Positions 62,346 to 64,000 of a stretch of DNA of 64,000 bases are shown here, in pieces (the stretch's first letter is position 1; every line of letters starts with the position of its first letter). This DNA comes from an uncultured Verrucomicrobiales bacterium (GTDB lineage Bacteria; Verrucomicrobiota; Verrucomicrobiia; Limisphaerales; Palsa-1400). The notes below the pieces were generated by a model. That model made no database searches. It worked only from the letters and a program-made list of their open reading frames with translations, and was not told the DNA's origin. The DNA lies in contig CAIYOY010000383.1 in NCBI GenBank assembly GCA_903927905.1, positions 1-64,000 on the forward strand, read 5' to 3'. The translations under genes were made by a program, and so were the position numbers.

Positions 62346-62867
62346 ATGGCCAAGACATTATTGACGTTCGTGGACGATATTTACGAAGATTTGGAATTGT
62401 GGTACCCGCTGCTCCGTTTGCAGGAAGCGGGTTACGGGATGTGTTTGGCCGCGCCTGAAATCCGCACTTACGCGGGGAAGCATGGTTATCCGGCGACGAG
62501 TGATTTATTGTTGCGCGAGGCGAAGAGTGAAGATTTCTGCGGCCTGCTGATTCCGGGCGGATTCATGCCGGATAAACTGCGTCGTGATCCCAAAGTTCTT
62601 TCCCTCACGCGCGAATTTTTTGAGCAGGGCAAGCTCGTCGCCTTTATCTGTCACGGCGGCTGGATTCCGATCTCGGCGAAGATTCTCCAGGGCAAGCGAG
62701 TTACCGGTTCCCTCGGCATCAAGGATGATTTGGAAAACGCCGGAGGGATTTGGGTGAATGAGCCGGTGGTGGTGGACGGGAATTTGATCTCCAGCCGCAC
62801 GCCACGGGACCTCGCTCCGTTTGGCAGGGCGATGGTGGATTTTCTCGAAGGCAAGTTCGCAGCTTAA
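62346..62867 (+). CDS. DJ-1/PfpI-superfamily protein
   Basis: A 173-residue class I glutamine amidotransferase-like protein. FCGLLIPGGFMPDKLRRDPKV and VAFICHGGWIPIS hold the nucleophile-elbow Cys and its neighbours; the Glu expected before the Cys sites is within DIYEDLELWYPLL. These proteins act as glyoxalases, deglycases or proteases; which one applies is unclear. The 3' end overlaps the convergent oxidoreductase by 4 bases. Confidence 0.88.
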   Translation: MAKTLLTFVDDIYEDLELWYPLLRLQEAGYGMCLAAPEIRTYAGKHGYPATSDLLLREAKSEDFCGLLIPGGFMPDKLRRDPKVLSLTREFFEQGKLVAFICHGGWIPISAKILQGKRVTGSLGIKDDLENAGGIWVNEPVVVDGNLISSRTPRDLAPFGRAMVDFLEGKFAA

Positions 62868-64000
62868 ACTTTTGGCTCCCAGCCCGCCCGATATTCCCGT
62901 TTCCATAACGCATCCGCTTCCGGATCGCCCACGACTTTGCGCGTCGTGGCGTCGAAGTTCAGGGTGTGCCCGGTGCGATAGGCGATGTTTGCGAGGTGGC
63001 ACAGCATCGTGCTCTTCTGGCCTTCTTCGATCGGCGCGTTCGGCTTTTTCCCGCTGCGCACGCAATCAATAAAATTCTGGAAATGTAGCTTGTCCATCTT
63101 CGGACCCGGTACTTCGAGCGCGACTTTATTGTTCGGATCGTAAATTTTGTAGCGATCACCGCCGATGAACATCGTCCCCTTCTCGCCGTAAAACATCATG
63201 CCGAAAGTCTCGTTCTCAAACCCGTGCGGGTCGCAACTGTGCGATTCGAAGGTGGCTCCCTTGTCACCGAAATCATACGCCGCGATGCAGGTGTCCGGCG
63301 TTTCCTGGTCGTCTTGGAAATGATAGCGGCCACCGGTGCAACTGATGCGCTTGGGATAATCCACCTGCAAGCCCCAACGGATCACGTCCAGGCAATGGAT
63401 GCCGTTGTTGCCGACTTCGCCATTGCCCCAATGCCAGCGCCAATGCCAGTTGTACGGCACCAAGTTGTTGACATAAGGGCGTTCGGGCGCGGGTCCCTGC
63501 CAGAGGCCGAAATCCAGCGCGGCTGGCACCGGTGTCGCGTGACCGGTCCCGATGGAACCGCGCGTGTTGTTGTACCAGCAACGGCCAAAATGAACTTTGC
63601 CCAGAACGCCACTGTGGATCTTTTCAATCGCTTCCCTGATCCATGGAACGCTGCGGCGTTGCGTGCCAAGCTGGACGATGCGATTGTGTTTTTTAGCCGC
63701 CGCCACCAGCATTTCGGCTTCGTTCGGGTCATGGCTGCCCGGTTTTTCCACATAGACATGTTTGCCCGCCGAGCACGCCAAAATCGCCGCCGGCGCATGC
63801 CAATGATTCGGCGTGGCGATGGAGACGGCGTCCACCGATTTGTCCTCCAGCATCTGGCGAAAATCGGCCACGCCTTTTGGGTTATGGCCCTTCTTCTTCG
63901 CCGCGTCCACCGCCTTGCTCAGCGCCTGGCTGTCAACATCACAGATATAGGCAATCTCCACGTTGGGCAAGCCGCCGAACATGCTGAGATGGGTCATGCC
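62864..64000 (-). CDS. Gfo/Idh/MocA oxidoreductase (5' end outside window)
   Basis: The frame runs through the window edge; the visible Met at 63997 is not the true start because the Rossmann GxGxxG segment is missing. NVEIAYICDVDSQAL, VDAVSIATPNHWHAPAAILACSAGKHVYVEKPGSHDPNEAEMLV is the NAD(P) domain with the catalytic EKP Lys. WHWRWHWGNGEVGNNGIHCLDVIRWGL has the H-x3-D-type site of this group. It acts on sugars or cyclitols; PVC genomes often carry exported, Tat-type versions, which cannot be judged without the N-terminus. Confidence 0.9.
   Translation of the reverse strand, partial: GMTHLSMFGGLPNVEIAYICDVDSQALSKAVDAAKKKGHNPKGVADFRQMLEDKSVDAVSIATPNHWHAPAAILACSAGKHVYVEKPGSHDPNEAEMLVAAAKKHNRIVQLGTQRRSVPWIREAIEKIHSGVLGKVHFGRCWYNNTRGSIGTGHATPVPAALDFGLWQGPAPERPYVNNLVPYNWHWRWHWGNGEVGNNGIHCLDVIRWGLQVDYPKRISCTGGRYHFQDDQETPDTCIAAYDFGDKGATFESHSCDPHGFENETFGMMFYGEKGTMFIGGDRYKIYDPNNKVALEVPGPKMDKLHFQNFIDCVRSGKKPNAPIEEGQKSTMLCHLANIAYRTGHTLNFDATTRKVVGDPEADALWKREYRAGWEPKV

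Noticed and set aside
1-64000. tRNA or rRNA genes
   Set aside because: No cloverleaf-like T-loop sequence or rRNA segment was noticed in the gaps between genes; a covariance-model scan would be needed to be certain.

Overview
The window reads as a chromosomal segment of a Verrucomicrobiota bacterium, most likely the Pedosphaera/Limisphaerales branch (inference). Supporting signs are a PVC-type membrane-bound dehydrogenase with a C-terminal cytochrome c module, two pseudopilin-like [14 protein letters not shown] proteins with H-x9 type secreted bodies, very long secreted beta-repeat and Ig-like proteins, large hybrid histidine kinases, a prepilin peptidase with a long insertion, and many dispersed palindromic repeats. 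LpxI, KdsD, an Mla-type lipid transport set and a possible lipoprotein point to a diderm cell with LPS. No rRNA, tRNA or CRISPR array was seen.

Layout. 0.2-2.7 kb: an operon-like run of a receiver-DUF4388-roadblock regulator, two small proteins and uppP. 2.7-12.6 kb: a YncE-like propeller, the PVC dehydrogenase and two large secreted proteins, one a gamma-glutamyltransferase homologue with altered substrate-binding residues. 12.6-22.2 kb: a PA0069-type radical SAM protein, a GreA-like protein, a phosphodiesterase, two TPR membrane proteins, a His-rich small secreted protein and topoisomerase III. 22.2-26.7 kb: an accessory island with a broken Dam-type methylase, a HARE-HTH plus EVE-type nuclease-like protein, a second PD-(D/E)XK-like protein, an MNT/HEPN pair framed by 24-bp direct repeats, and a second nucleotidyltransferase pair. 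26.7-33.5 kb: mnmE with an in-frame repeat, a small conserved-looking protein, a fused kinase-MurQ etherase and an MlaD/MlaF/MlaE-like operon whose ATPase lacks the canonical signature.

33.7-48.2 kb is a signalling block: pseudopilins and a 160-bp MITE-like insertion, a 1203-aa hybrid kinase, LpxI, a 1181-aa propeller hybrid kinase, a PAS kinase, an Rcp1-like response regulator and a REC-kinase-REC hybrid. The kinase-receiver cassettes of three of these proteins are clearly paralogous. 48.4-64 kb holds mainly housekeeping and metabolic genes: PPi-dependent phosphofructokinase, a third secreted Ig-like protein, a Phd/RelE-type toxin-antitoxin pair, glcF, kdsD, an esterase, a NagD-like HAD phosphatase, aroC, prepilin peptidase and aroE, a DUF4197 protein, a glycosyltransferase, a PfpI-like protein and a truncated Gfo/Idh/MocA oxidoreductase running off the window.

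The signals I consider least explained are: (1) two long perfect palindromes 32 kb apart that share the core TGTAAC-N4-GTTACA; (2) the degenerate restriction-like island with a tandem 13-bp repeat at the methylase break; (3) the repeat-framed MNT/HEPN cassette; (4) the MITE-like element with a perfect 8-bp target duplication; (5) dispersed repeats read as protein inside mnmE and a TPR membrane protein; (6) a shared FY(Q/R)L(R/K) C-terminal module on three secreted proteins; and (7) enzymes with conserved folds but missing key residues (GGT homologue, MlaF-like ATPase). All functional assignments come from reading motifs by eye; no searches were run.
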